Source: Sphaerotilus natans
GTDB lineage: Bacteria > Pseudomonadota > Gammaproteobacteria > Burkholderiales > Burkholderiaceae_C
Assembly (NCBI RefSeq): GCF_900156335.1
Contig: NZ_FTMZ01000009.1
Location: forward strand, 62,001 to 126,000
DNA length: 64,000 nucleotides
Direction: 5' to 3'
Shown one piece after another: positions 42,473 to 50,781 of this stretch (position 1 is its first letter; each line of letters opens with the position of its first letter). A program made the position numbers and the translations under genes. The notes beneath the pieces are model-generated. The model did not search any database and was not told the origin of the DNA. It saw nothing but the letters and a program-made list of their open reading frames with translations.

Positions 42473-42997
42473 TCATTCGATGTCGGCCGCGTGGCCGAGG
42501 TCCAGCGGCGTGCCGCGCAGCAGCTCGACCAGCGCACACGCGCCGATCACGGCCGCGCACAGCAGCGCCGGCAGCGGCAGCAGCGCCAGCGGATAGCCCA
42601 TCACCGCCGAATGGCTGCCCCAGCCCACCGCCACCTGCTGCCACGCGCCCCAGCCCAGCAGCACGGCCGCCAGCAGCACCAGCAGCCGGATCAGCGCGGT
42701 GGCCAGGCGCAGCGCCAGCGGCCGGCCCTCCAGCATCGCCACCAGGCTGGTGAAAGCCATGTGCTCGCCGCGCGGATAGGCCGCGGCCGCCCCGATGAAC
42801 ACCATCCAGACGAACAGCAGCCGCGAGAGCTCCTCGCTGGCCGCGATGCCGCTGCCGAAGCCATAGCGCAGCACCACGTTCAGGAACACCGCCAGCGACA
42901 TCACCGCCAGGCAGGCCGCCACCGCCCACTGCGCCAGGCGCAGCGCCAGCGGGGTCGGCGCGGGGGAAGACAGGTTCGGGGTCGGGGTCGGGCTCAT
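42473..42997 (-). CDS. dctQ: TRAP transporter small permease DctQ
   Basis: 174 aa, four membrane helices. The DctQ motif is present in FLNVVLRYGFGSGIAASEEL, followed by LFVWMVFIGAAAAYPRGEH. The N-terminal 25 residues are Pro/Thr-rich. Its ATG overlaps the gluconokinase stop codon (ATGA), so it is coupled to gntK. Confidence 0.92.
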   Translation of the reverse strand: MSPTPTPNLSSPAPTPLALRLAQWAVAACLAVMSLAVFLNVVLRYGFGSGIAASEELSRLLFVWMVFIGAAAAYPRGEHMAFTSLVAMLEGRPLALRLATALIRLLVLLAAVLLGWGAWQQVAVGWGSHSAVMGYPLALLPLPALLCAAVIGACALVELLRGTPLDLGHAADIE

Positions 42998-43536
42998 CGG
43001 CAAACTCCAGCGACAGACACAGGTGCGGTGACGACCGCCGCGCACAGCGCCTCGATCGGCAGCGTGGCGGGCAGCGTCAGCACATCGGGCTCGGCCGCCG
43101 CCTCGGGCCGCTCCAGCGTCGCGAACTGGCTGTCGACCAGGCTGCTGGAAAAGAAATGCGACGCCCGCGACGCCACCCGGCGCAGCGCCTCGTCGCGGTC
43201 GAGATCGAGGAAGACGAAGCGCAGGCCCGGGCAGGCCGCACGCAGCCGGTCGCGGTAGGCGCGCTTCAGCGCCGAGCAGCTCAGCACCGCGCCGCCGTCC
43301 TGCGCCGCATGGCGCGCCAGCTCGGCCCCGAGCCGGTCGAGCCAGCCGGCGCGGTCGGCGTCATCCAGCGCGATGCCGCGGCTCATCTTGGCGCGGCTCT
43401 CGGCGCTGTGGTGGTCGTCGCCCTCGACCAGCGGCAGCGCCAGCGCCGCCGCCAGCGCGGCGCCCAGGCTGGACTTGCCGCAGCCAGCCACGCCCATGAC
43501 GACGAAGGAGCGATGTCGGGAACGGGAATCGGTCAT
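42994..43536 (-). CDS. gntK: Gluconokinase
   Basis: 180 aa. The P-loop is VMGVAGCGKSSLGAAL (residues about 13-28); other GntK signatures are EGDDHHSAESRAKMSRG, LSCSALKRAYRDRLR, and HFFSSSLVDSQFATLE. It phosphorylates gluconate to 6-phosphogluconate, feeding the Entner-Doudoroff or pentose phosphate pathway. It is the first gene of the gntK-dctQMP operon, divergent from a LacI-type regulator with two operators between. Confidence 0.93.
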   Translation of the reverse strand: MTDSRSRHRSFVVMGVAGCGKSSLGAALAAALALPLVEGDDHHSAESRAKMSRGIALDDADRAGWLDRLGAELARHAAQDGGAVLSCSALKRAYRDRLRAACPGLRFVFLDLDRDEALRRVASRASHFFSSSLVDSQFATLERPEAAAEPDVLTLPATLPIEALCAAVVTAPVSVAGVCR

Positions 43537-43566
43537 CGGGAAGGAATTCGTTCGGGATCTCGTGGC

Positions 43567-43584
43567 CTGGATAGCGCTATCCAG
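43567..43584 (+). promoter_or_regulatory. LacI-family operator, proximal to gntK
   Basis: A perfect 18-bp palindrome, CTGGATAGCGCTATCCAG, with the central CG/GC symmetry typical of LacI-family operators (centre AGCGCT). It lies 31 bp upstream of gntK in the divergent gap; the second copy is 66 bp away, centre to centre. Confidence 0.75.
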
Positions 43585-43634
43585 ACCGGGAAAACAAAAA
43601 GGCGCTCAGGGAGAACCCGTCTGCCGCCTTGTTT

Positions 43635-43648
43635 GGACAGCGCTATCC
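43635..43648 (+). promoter_or_regulatory. LacI-family operator, proximal to the regulator gene
   Basis: GGACAGCGCTATCC is the second copy of the neighbouring palindrome, differing at one position in one arm. It lies 78 bp upstream of the regulator gene. Two sites 66 bp apart could support DNA looping and joint control. Confidence 0.65.
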
Positions 43649-43726
43649 TAGAAACGCCGTGCCACACTCCGCATCCGTGCTAACCCTGACACCCGCCGGT
43701 TCCAAGTTGCTGTCCCGATCTGCCGC

Positions 43727-44761
43727 ATGAATTCCGATCCCCGCGCTTCTGCCCGCCGCCGCGCCACCGGGCGGGTCACGCTGGCCGATGTGGCCCAGGC
43801 CGCCGGCGTCAGCCCGATCACTGTCTCGCGCGCGCTGCGTGGCGAGCGCGCGGTCGATCCCGAGCTGGTCGAGCGGGTGCGCACGGCCGCCGCGCGCCTG
43901 GGCTATGTGCCCGATCCGGCCGCGCGCGCGCTGGCCTCGCAGCGCGGCACGCATGTGGCGGTGCTGATCCCGCTGCTGTCGAACAACCTGTTCGTCGATC
44001 TGATCGAGGCGGTGCAGCACACGCTGCGCCCGGCCGGCTACCAGGCGCTGATCGGCATCACCCACTACGACCCCTCCGAGGAGGAGCAGCTGCTGCGCGA
44101 GCAGCTGATGCACCGCCCGGCCGGCCTGATCGTCACCGGCCGCAGCCACAGCCCGGCCGCGCAGGCGCTGATCGACGCCAGCGGCGTGCCCTGCGTGCAT
44201 GTCATGGAGACGATCGACCTGCCCGGCGTGCACAGCGTCGGCTTCTCGCAGAAGGCGGCGGGCGCGGCGGTGGTACGTCACCTGATCGCGCGCGGGCGCC
44301 GGCGCATCGCCTTCGCCGGCGCGCAGCTCGACGCGCGCACGCTGCAGCGCCTGGAAGGCTGGCGCGAGGCGCTGGACGAGGCGGGCCTGCACGACGCGCG
44401 GCTGGAGTGGCTCAACCCCGCGCCGTCGTCGATGGCGCTGGGCGCGCGGCTGCTCGAACAGATCCTGTCGATGACGCCGGCGGTCGATGCGATCTTCTTC
44501 TGCAACGACGACCTGGCGCAGGGCGCGCTGCTGGCGGCGCAGCGGCTGCGGGTGGCGGTGCCGACGCAGCTGGCCATCGTCGGCTTCAACGACCTGACCG
44601 GCAGCGACCAGATGGTGCCGGCGCTGACCACGGTGCGCACCCCGCGCGGCGAGATCGGCCAGCGCGCCGCGCAGATGCTGCTGACGCTGATGCGCGGCGG
44701 CACGCCCCCAGAGCGCAGCATCGACCTCGGCTTCGAGCTGGTGGTGAGAGAGAGCAGCTGA
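43727..44761 (+). CDS. LacI-family regulator of gluconate genes (GntR type)
   Basis: 344 aa. The LacI helix-turn-helix with hinge is VTLADVAQAAGVSPITVSRA, followed by LGYVPDPAARALAS. The sugar-binding domain continues with HVAVLIPLLSNNLFVDLIE and the FCNDDLAQGALLAAQ and FNDLTGSDQMVPALTTV segments. It is divergent from gntK-TRAP genes and probably represses them in the absence of gluconate, via the two palindromes in the gap. Confidence 0.9.
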   Translation: MNSDPRASARRRATGRVTLADVAQAAGVSPITVSRALRGERAVDPELVERVRTAAARLGYVPDPAARALASQRGTHVAVLIPLLSNNLFVDLIEAVQHTLRPAGYQALIGITHYDPSEEEQLLREQLMHRPAGLIVTGRSHSPAAQALIDASGVPCVHVMETIDLPGVHSVGFSQKAAGAAVVRHLIARGRRRIAFAGAQLDARTLQRLEGWREALDEAGLHDARLEWLNPAPSSMALGARLLEQILSMTPAVDAIFFCNDDLAQGALLAAQRLRVAVPTQLAIVGFNDLTGSDQMVPALTTVRTPRGEIGQRAAQMLLTLMRGGTPPERSIDLGFELVVRESS

Positions 44762-44774
44762 GCGCCAATCCGGC

Positions 44775-45269
44775 TCAGGCCGCCGGCACCGCCACCGGCA
44801 GCCGCGCCTGCGCCTTGATCTCGCGCAGCACCACGCTGGAGCGCACATGCGTCACGCCGGGCAGGCGGAACATGGTGTCGTGCAGGAAGCGTTCGTAGGC
44901 CTTGATGTCGGCCACCAGCACGCGCAGCACATAGTCGCTCTGGCCGGTGGTGCTGTAGCCGCTGACGATCTGCGGGCAGGCGGCCACCGCGCGCTCGAAG
45001 CGCTGCACCGTCTCCTCGGTGTGCGGCGCCAGATTGACCTCGGCGATCACGCACAGCGACAGCCCGGCCTTCTCGCGGTCGACCGTCACGGTGTAGCCGG
45101 TGACCACGCCGCGAGCCTCCAGCTCGCGCAGCCGCTTCCAGCAGGAGGTGGTGGACATGCCGACGCGCTCGGCGATCTGCGCCACCGACTGGCGCGAGTC
45201 GCGCTGCAGCTCGTTGAGGATCAGCGCGTCGCGCCGATCCAGCCTGTCGGTCTGATCGGGACTGTCCAT
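44775..45269 (-). CDS. Lrp/AsnC family regulator beside indolepyruvate ferredoxin oxidoreductase
   Basis: 164 aa. Helix-turn-helix: VAQIAERVGMSTTSCWKRLR; RAM domain: PQIVSGYSTTGQSDYVLRV and FLHDTMFRLPGVTHVRSS. It is divergent from the fused indolepyruvate ferredoxin oxidoreductase gene across 128 bp. An aromatic amino acid or its oxo-acid is the likely effector, by context. No strong palindrome was seen in the gap, only short TCTTG/CAAGA arms. Confidence 0.9.
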   Translation of the reverse strand: MDSPDQTDRLDRRDALILNELQRDSRQSVAQIAERVGMSTTSCWKRLRELEARGVVTGYTVTVDREKAGLSLCVIAEVNLAPHTEETVQRFERAVAACPQIVSGYSTTGQSDYVLRVLVADIKAYERFLHDTMFRLPGVTHVRSSVVLREIKAQARLPVAVPAA

Positions 45270-45397
45270 TCATCGGTCTCCGCAGCAATCGGAATGCCTG
45301 TTCTCGAATCAGCCATCCTGCGCGAAACGAAAGAACGACGCTACCGGCATCGATCCCTAGAGTCTTGCGGCATCACGACAAGAACCGGAGACTGACG

Positions 45398-48300
45398 ATG
45401 AATGCCCCTTTGCCCGCGCACACCCTGCTGCGCCCCGAGGTTCGGCTGGAGGACGCGCTGCTGGCGCGCAGCGGCACGGTGCTGCTCAGCGGCACGCAGG
45501 CGCTGGTCCGGCTGCCGCTGATGCAGCGCGACGCGGACACCGCACGCGGCCTGGACAGCGCCGGCTTCGTCAGCGGCTACCGCGGCTCGCCGCTCGGCCA
45601 GGTGGACCAGCAGGTCTGGAAGGCCAGGGCGGCCTATGACGCGGCGGGCGTGCGCTTCCTGCCCGCCATCAACGAGGAGCTGGCCGCCACCGCGGTGCTG
45701 GGCACGCAGCGCGTCGAGGCCGATCCGCAGCGCGAGGTCGAGGGCGTGTTCGCGCTCTGGTACGGCAAGGGGCCCGGCGTGGACCGCGCGGGCGACGCGC
45801 TGCACCACGGCAACGCCTACGGCGCCTCGCCGCACGGCGGCGTGCTGGTGGTCGCGGGCGACGACCACGGCTGCGTGTCCTCGTCGATGCCGCACCAGAG
45901 CGACCGCGTCTTCCAGGCCTGGAAGATGCCAGTGCTGTCGCCCGCCAACGTCGCCGAGCTGATCGAGTTCGGGCTGCACGGCTGGGCGCTGTCGCGCTTC
46001 TCGGGCGCCTGGGTCGGGCTGACGGCGCTCTCGGAGGTGGTCGAGAGCAGCGCCACCGTCGATCTGGACACCATCGCGCGGGCGACGGCGCGTTGGCAGG
46101 ACGCCGAGGCGGTGCGGGCGCAGACCGGCTTCGCGCCGCCGGCCGACGGCCTGCACTACCGCTGGCCCGACCTGCCCTCGCTGGCGATCGAGCAGCGCCT
46201 GCACGCCAAGCTCGACGCGGTGCGCGCCTTCGCCCGCGTCAACCCGATCGACCGGATAGTGATCGAGTCGGCGCAGGCCACCGTCGGCATCGTCACCGTC
46301 GGCAAGGCGCATGCGGACCTGATGGAGGTGCTGCGCCGGCTGGCGCTGTCGCCGGCGCAGCTGGCAGCGGCCGGCGTGCGGCTCTACAAGGTGGGCCTGA
46401 GCTGGCCGGTCGAGCCCACGCGGCTGCGCGCCTTCGCGCAGGGCCTGAGCGAGATCCTGGTCGTCGAGGAGAAGGCGCCGATCGTCGAGGAGCAGCTGCG
46501 CGAGCTGCTCTATGCCGCGCCCGCCGACGCCCGGCCCGCCGTGCTGGGCAAGCGCGACCGCCACGGCGCGCCGCTGCTGAGCGAGCTGGGCGAGCTGCGC
46601 CCCTCGCGGCTGATCGAGCCGGTCGCGGCCTGGCTGGCCGGCCATGATGCGCGGCTGGACCGCCGCGCCCTCGTCGTCGACTTCACCGTGCCGCGCCTGC
46701 CCGCGGGCACGCCCGAGGCGCCGCGGCGCGCGCCGTGGTTCTGCGCCGGCTGCCCGCACAACCTGTCGACGAAAGTGCCCGAGGGCTCGCGCGCGCAGGC
46801 CGGCATCGGCTGCCATTTCATGGCGAGCTGGATGGACCGCGACACCGAGGGCCTGATCCAGATGGGCGGCGAGGGCGTGGACTGGGTCTCGCACGCGATG
46901 TTCACCCGCGAGCCGCATGTCTTCCAGAACCTCGGCGACGGCACCTATTACCACTCCGGCTACCTCGCGATCCGCCAGGCGGTGGCGGCGAAAGCGACGC
47001 TGACCTACAAGATCCTGTTCAACGACGCGGTGGCGATGACCGGCGGCCAGCCGGTCGACGGCACGACCAGCCCGGACCGCATCGCCCGCCAGGTCGAGGC
47101 CGAGGGCGTGACGCGCATCGCGCTGCTCAGCGACGACATCGCCCGGTACGACGGCCAGCGCGACCGCTTTCCGGCTGGCACCACCTTCCACGACCGCGAC
47201 GCGCTCGACGCGGTGCAGCGCGAGCTGCGCGCCACGAAGGGCGTGACGGTGCTGATCTACGAGCAGACCTGCGCGGCCGAGAAGCGCCGCCGGCGCCGCA
47301 AGGGGGCGATGGACACGCCGGCGCGGCGGCTGCACATCCACCCCGGCGTCTGCGAGGGCTGCGGCGACTGCAGCGCGCAGTCCAACTGCGTCGCGGTGCA
47401 GCCGATCGACACGCCGATGGGCCGCAAGCGCCGCATCGACGCCTCGGCCTGCAACCTCGACGAATCCTGCGCCAAGGGCTTCTGCCCGAGCTTCGTCGGC
47501 CTGGTGGGCGCCACGCCCCGGCGGCGCAGCGGCGCGCTGACCGGCGCCACCGGCGCGGGCAGCAACTTCCGCCGCCGGGTCGAGGCGCTGCCCGCGCCCG
47601 TGCGGCCCGGCACGCTGGACGAGGCGCCCTGGGACCTGCTCGTCACCGGGGTGGGCGGCACCGGCGTCATCACCGTGGGCATGCTGATCGCGATGGCGGC
47701 GCATCTGGAGGGCCGCGCGGCCAGCGTGCTCGACTTCATGGGCTTCGCGCAGAAGGGCGGCGCGGTGCTGAGCTTCGTGCGCCTGGCCGACCGGCCCGAG
47801 CTGCTGCACCCGGTGCGCATCGACGCGCAGCAGGCCGACGCGCTGCTGGCCTGCGATCTGGTGGTCGGCGCCTCGCCCGAGGCGCTGCAGACGCTGCGCC
47901 ACGGCCGCACCCGGGTGGTGGCCAACCGGCATGAGACGCCGGTCGCCGCCTCGATGCACCAGCCCGACGCGCAGGTGCCGGTGGCCGACCTGTGCCTGCG
48001 CCTGGAGCGGGCCGCCGGCGCCGACCGGCTCGACACGCTCGACGCGCAGCAGCTCGCCGAGGCCTTTCTGGGCGACACGATCGTCTCGAACATCGTCGCG
48101 CTGGGCTTTGCCTGGCAGCGCGGGCTGGTGCCGGTGGGCCTGGCGGCGCTGGAGCGCGCGATCGAGCTCAACGGCGTCGCGGTCGAGGCCAACCGGGCGG
48201 CCTTCGCGCTGGGCCGGCTGGCCGCGGGCGACGCCGAGGGCTGCCGCGCGCTGCTGGGCACGGCCACCGCGGCGCTGGCGTCCGCCGACGCGTCCGCCGA

Positions 48301-49096
48301 CGCGTCTGCCGATGCGTCTGCCGATGCGTTCGCCGAGACGCTCGATGCGCTGCTCGCCCGCGGCACCGCGCTTCTGAGCACCTACCAGGACGCCGCCTGG
48401 GCCGCGCGCTGGCGCGAGCGCGTCGAGCGGGTGCGCGCCTTCGAGGCCGCCCTGCCCCCCTTGCCCACCACGCCCCCCTTCCGTCATTCCCGCGAAAGCG
48501 GGAACCCACCCCCCACCTCCACGCCCCCCCTGCCCCTCACCCACACCGTCGCCACCCAGCTGCTGCGCCTGATGAGCGTGAAGGACGAATACGAGGTCGC
48601 GCGGCTGCTGAGCGATCCGGCCTTCCTCGACAGCCTGAAGGCGCAGTACGAGGGCGACTGGCGGCTGGAGTTCCATCTGGCGCCGCCGTGGCTGGGCACA
48701 AAAAAGCGCCGCTTCGACGCACGCTGGATGCGGCCGCTGCTGCGGCTGCTGGCGCACGGCCGAGCCTGGCGCGGCCGCTGGTTCGATCCCTTCGGCCACA
48801 GCGCCGAGCGCCGGGATGAGCGCGCGCTGCTCGCCGCCTACGAGGCGCGGGTGGACGAACTGATCGAGGCGCTGCGCCAGGACGCCGCGCCGGCCAGGCG
48901 CCGGCTGGCGCAGCAGATCGCCGCGGTGCCGGCGACGATCCGCGGCTACGGCCATGTGCGCCAGCGCCACCAGGAAACCGCCCTGGCGCAGGAGGCCGAG
49001 CTGCTGCACCGGCTCGACCCGGCGCGCCACCCCAGGCCGGCCGGCGGCGCGCAGGCCGGGCAGTTCCGGGGGATCGCGATCAGCGCGACCCGCTGA
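45398..49096 (+). CDS. Indolepyruvate ferredoxin oxidoreductase, alpha/gamma fusion (IorAB type)
   Basis: 1232 aa. The N-terminal half binds thiamine diphosphate and 2-oxo acid (GYRGSPLGQVDQQVW; GIGCHFMASWMD; GDGTYYHSG). A Cys-rich 4Fe-4S segment near residues 650-695 contains CEGCGDC and CAKGFC. The gamma domain follows (VTGVGGTGVITVG), then a C-terminal region of the DUF6537 type. It decarboxylates aryl-pyruvates from aromatic amino acids to aryl-acetyl-CoA. Two unusual stretches occur between gamma and C-terminal domains: a 12-bp tandem repeat encoding ASAD units, and an in-frame REP-like insertion encoding FRHSRESGNP. The ATG follows a GGAG site. Lrp-type regulation is suggested by the divergent gene. 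Confidence 0.93.
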   Translation: MNAPLPAHTLLRPEVRLEDALLARSGTVLLSGTQALVRLPLMQRDADTARGLDSAGFVSGYRGSPLGQVDQQVWKARAAYDAAGVRFLPAINEELAATAVLGTQRVEADPQREVEGVFALWYGKGPGVDRAGDALHHGNAYGASPHGGVLVVAGDDHGCVSSSMPHQSDRVFQAWKMPVLSPANVAELIEFGLHGWALSRFSGAWVGLTALSEVVESSATVDLDTIARATARWQDAEAVRAQTGFAPPADGLHYRWPDLPSLAIEQRLHAKLDAVRAFARVNPIDRIVIESAQATVGIVTVGKAHADLMEVLRRLALSPAQLAAAGVRLYKVGLSWPVEPTRLRAFAQGLSEILVVEEKAPIVEEQLRELLYAAPADARPAVLGKRDRHGAPLLSELGELRPSRLIEPVAAWLAGHDARLDRRALVVDFTVPRLPAGTPEAPRRAPWFCAGCPHNLSTKVPEGSRAQAGIGCHFMASWMDRDTEGLIQMGGEGVDWVSHAMFTREPHVFQNLGDGTYYHSGYLAIRQAVAAKATLTYKILFNDAVAMTGGQPVDGTTSPDRIARQVEAEGVTRIALLSDDIARYDGQRDRFPAGTTFHDRDALDAVQRELRATKGVTVLIYEQTCAAEKRRRRRKGAMDTPARRLHIHPGVCEGCGDCSAQSNCVAVQPIDTPMGRKRRIDASACNLDESCAKGFCPSFVGLVGATPRRRSGALTGATGAGSNFRRRVEALPAPVRPGTLDEAPWDLLVTGVGGTGVITVGMLIAMAAHLEGRAASVLDFMGFAQKGGAVLSFVRLADRPELLHPVRIDAQQADALLACDLVVGASPEALQTLRHGRTRVVANRHETPVAASMHQPDAQVPVADLCLRLERAAGADRLDTLDAQQLAEAFLGDTIVSNIVALGFAWQRGLVPVGLAALERAIELNGVAVEANRAAFALGRLAAGDAEGCRALLGTATAALASADASADASADASADAFAETLDALLARGTALLSTYQDAAWAARWRERVERVRAFEAALPPLPTTPPFRHSRESGNPPPTSTPPLPLTHTVATQLLRLMSVKDEYEVARLLSDPAFLDSLKAQYEGDWRLEFHLAPPWLGTKKRRFDARWMRPLLRLLAHGRAWRGRWFDPFGHSAERRDERALLAAYEARVDELIEALRQDAAPARRRLAQQIAAVPATIRGYGHVRQRHQETALAQEAELLHRLDPARHPRPAGGAQAGQFRGIAISATR
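48278..48337 (+). repeat. 12-bp tandem repeat in the oxidoreductase gene
   Basis: Five consecutive 12-bp units, two GCGTCCGCCGAC, two GCGTCTGCCGAT and one diverged GCGTTCGCCGAG, encode ASAD repeated (then AFAE). The units keep the reading frame. This is the kind of repeat that expands by slippage and probably varies among strains. Confidence 0.85.
48481..48507 (+). repeat. REP-like palindrome inserted in frame in a coding sequence
   Basis: Contains TTCCCGC and GCGGGAA around a GAAA loop, preceded by CGTCA. This is the widespread 'CGTCATTCCCGCGAAAGCGGGAA' type of short interspersed repeat found between genes in many proteobacteria. Here it lies inside the fused oxidoreductase gene and is read as part of the protein, flanked by Pro/Thr-rich low-complexity codons. 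Confidence 0.8.
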
Positions 49097-49122
49097 CAGG
49101 CCGTATCGGCCCGGCGCGATCT

Positions 49123-49482
49123 TCAGCCACGCGGCGAGCGCGCCAGCCGATAGCTCATGTAGTTGCCCTGCAGCAGCTGCGAGTACTGGCAGCTCTGCGC
49201 GTGGCCGCGGGCGCAGTAGGTGTCGAAATAGGCCAGGCCGTTGTAGAAGGCATCGCAGTCGCGCCAGTAGCTGTTGACCGCGCAGCCGTAGCCGGCGGTG
49301 TCGGTGCTGACGTAGTACTGGTAGAGCGCCAGGTCGGAGACCGGCGGTGCACTGCCGCCGCCCGAGGCTGGCGGCGGGCTGGCCGAGTCGTCTCCGCCTC
49401 CGCCTCCGCCGCAGCCGGACAGCGCCAGCGCCAGCAGCAGGACCAGAGGGCGGATCAGGCGCCGGGGTCGGGGGGTGGACAT
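49123..49482 (-). CDS. Small Cys-rich lipoprotein of unknown function
   Basis: 119 aa. Lipoprotein signal with lipobox LALSGC followed by a Gly stretch and a Ser/Pro-rich linker. The rest (about 55 residues) holds four Cys (YGCAVNSYWRDC, TYCARGHAQSC) and many Tyr/Asp, suggesting a compact disulphide-bonded domain. I do not recognise the family. It is convergent with the oxidoreductase gene. The Cys/Tyr pattern might bind metal or peptidoglycan, but this is speculation. Confidence 0.65.
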   Translation of the reverse strand: MSTPRPRRLIRPLVLLLALALSGCGGGGGGDDSASPPPASGGGSAPPVSDLALYQYYVSTDTAGYGCAVNSYWRDCDAFYNGLAYFDTYCARGHAQSCQYSQLLQGNYMSYRLARSPRG

Positions 49483-49645
49483 GGCAGGTCTCCTCGTCAG
49501 GCCGATGAATCGGCTCATTTGAAAAATCTCGATCAATCGGAAAAATATCACGACGTTCTTCACATGGGAGCAATGATTCCTGACGCAACGCCTGCAGCGA
49601 TGTCCGGACACGACAGCGCCGCGCCCGGCCGCGCACAATCTCGCC

Positions 49646-50761
49646 ATGAACACCCTCGACGATCCCCGCCACGACCGTGAAGCCGGCTCGCGCCGCAGCA
49701 CCCGCGACACCACCCGCATCGACGACACCCGCATCGACGCGGTGCGCCCCCTGATCACCCCGGCGCTGCTGCACGAGCGCCTGCCCGTGAGCGAGGCCGC
49801 GCAGGCGCTGGTCGAGCAGGCGCGCAGCGAGATCGCCGACGTGCTGCACGGCCGCGACGACCGGCTGATCGTCGTCGTCGGGCCCTGCTCGATCCACGAT
49901 CACGCGCAGGCGATGGAATACGCCGCGCGCCTGAAGCCGCTGGCCGACGAGCTGCGCGGCGAGCTGGTCACGGTGATGCGCGTCTACTTCGAGAAGCCGC
50001 GCACCACCGTGGGCTGGAAGGGCTACATCAATGACCCGCACCTGGACGGCAGCTTCGCGATCAACGAGGGCCTGGAGCGCGCGCGCGCCCTGCTGCTCGA
50101 CATCCTGGGCGCCGGCCTGCCGGCGGCCACCGAGTTCCTGGACCTGCTCAGCCCGCAGTACATCGCCGAGCTGATCTCCTGGGGCGCCATCGGCGCGCGC
50201 ACCACCGAGAGCCAGAGCCACCGCCAGCTCGCCTCGGGCCTGAGCTGCCCGGTCGGCTTCAAGAACGGCACCGACGGCAGCATCCGCATCGCCGCCGACG
50301 CCATCCTGGCCGCCAGCGCGCCGCACGCCTTCATGGGCATGACCAAGATGGGCGTGGCCGCCGTCTTCGAGACCCGCGGCAACGCCGACTGCCACGTCAT
50401 CCTGCGCGGCGGCTCGAAGGGCCCGAACCACGGCACGGCCGATGTGGACGCCGCCTGCGCGATGCTGAAGACCTCGGGCCTGCGCGAGCAGGTGATGGTC
50501 GACCTGTCGCACGCCAACAGCAGCAAGCAGCACCGCCGCCAGATCGAGGTCGCCGAGGACATCGCCACCCGCATCGCCGCCGGCGATCAACGCATCACCG
50601 GCGTGATGATCGAGAGCCACCTGGAAGAAGGCCGTCAGGACCTGGTCGCCGGCCAGCCCCTGAAGCACGGCGTGTCGATCACCGACGCCTGCATCGGCTT
50701 CGCGCAGACCGAGCCGGTGCTGCGCCGGCTGGCCGAGGCGGTGCGCGCACGCCGCGGCTGA
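49646..50761 (+). CDS. aroG: 3-deoxy-7-phosphoheptulonate synthase (type I DAHP synthase)
   Basis: 371 aa, type I DAHP synthase: VVVGPCSIHDHAQAMEYA, EKPRTTVGWKG, TESQSHRQLASGLSCPVGFK and GGSKGPNHG are the metal and phosphoenolpyruvate-binding motifs. It condenses PEP and erythrose-4-phosphate at the entry to the shikimate pathway. The isozyme (Phe-, Tyr- or Trp-sensitive) cannot be decided here. The N-terminal 30 residues are polar and rich in Asp/Arg/Thr, unlike most homologues. It stands alone, with an AT-rich 160-bp upstream gap. Confidence 0.94.
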   Translation: MNTLDDPRHDREAGSRRSTRDTTRIDDTRIDAVRPLITPALLHERLPVSEAAQALVEQARSEIADVLHGRDDRLIVVVGPCSIHDHAQAMEYAARLKPLADELRGELVTVMRVYFEKPRTTVGWKGYINDPHLDGSFAINEGLERARALLLDILGAGLPAATEFLDLLSPQYIAELISWGAIGARTTESQSHRQLASGLSCPVGFKNGTDGSIRIAADAILAASAPHAFMGMTKMGVAAVFETRGNADCHVILRGGSKGPNHGTADVDAACAMLKTSGLREQVMVDLSHANSSKQHRRQIEVAEDIATRIAAGDQRITGVMIESHLEEGRQDLVAGQPLKHGVSITDACIGFAQTEPVLRRLAEAVRARRG

Positions 50762-50781
50762 TCGGCCGGGAAATCAGGCCA

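Noticed and set aside
45341-50668. A 1775-codon open frame on the minus strand opposite the oxidoreductase and DAHP synthase genes
   Set aside because: It is antisense to well-recognised genes; its translation is rich in Arg/His/Gln/Ala/Asp, typical of reverse-strand frames in GC-rich coding DNA, and has no domain signature.
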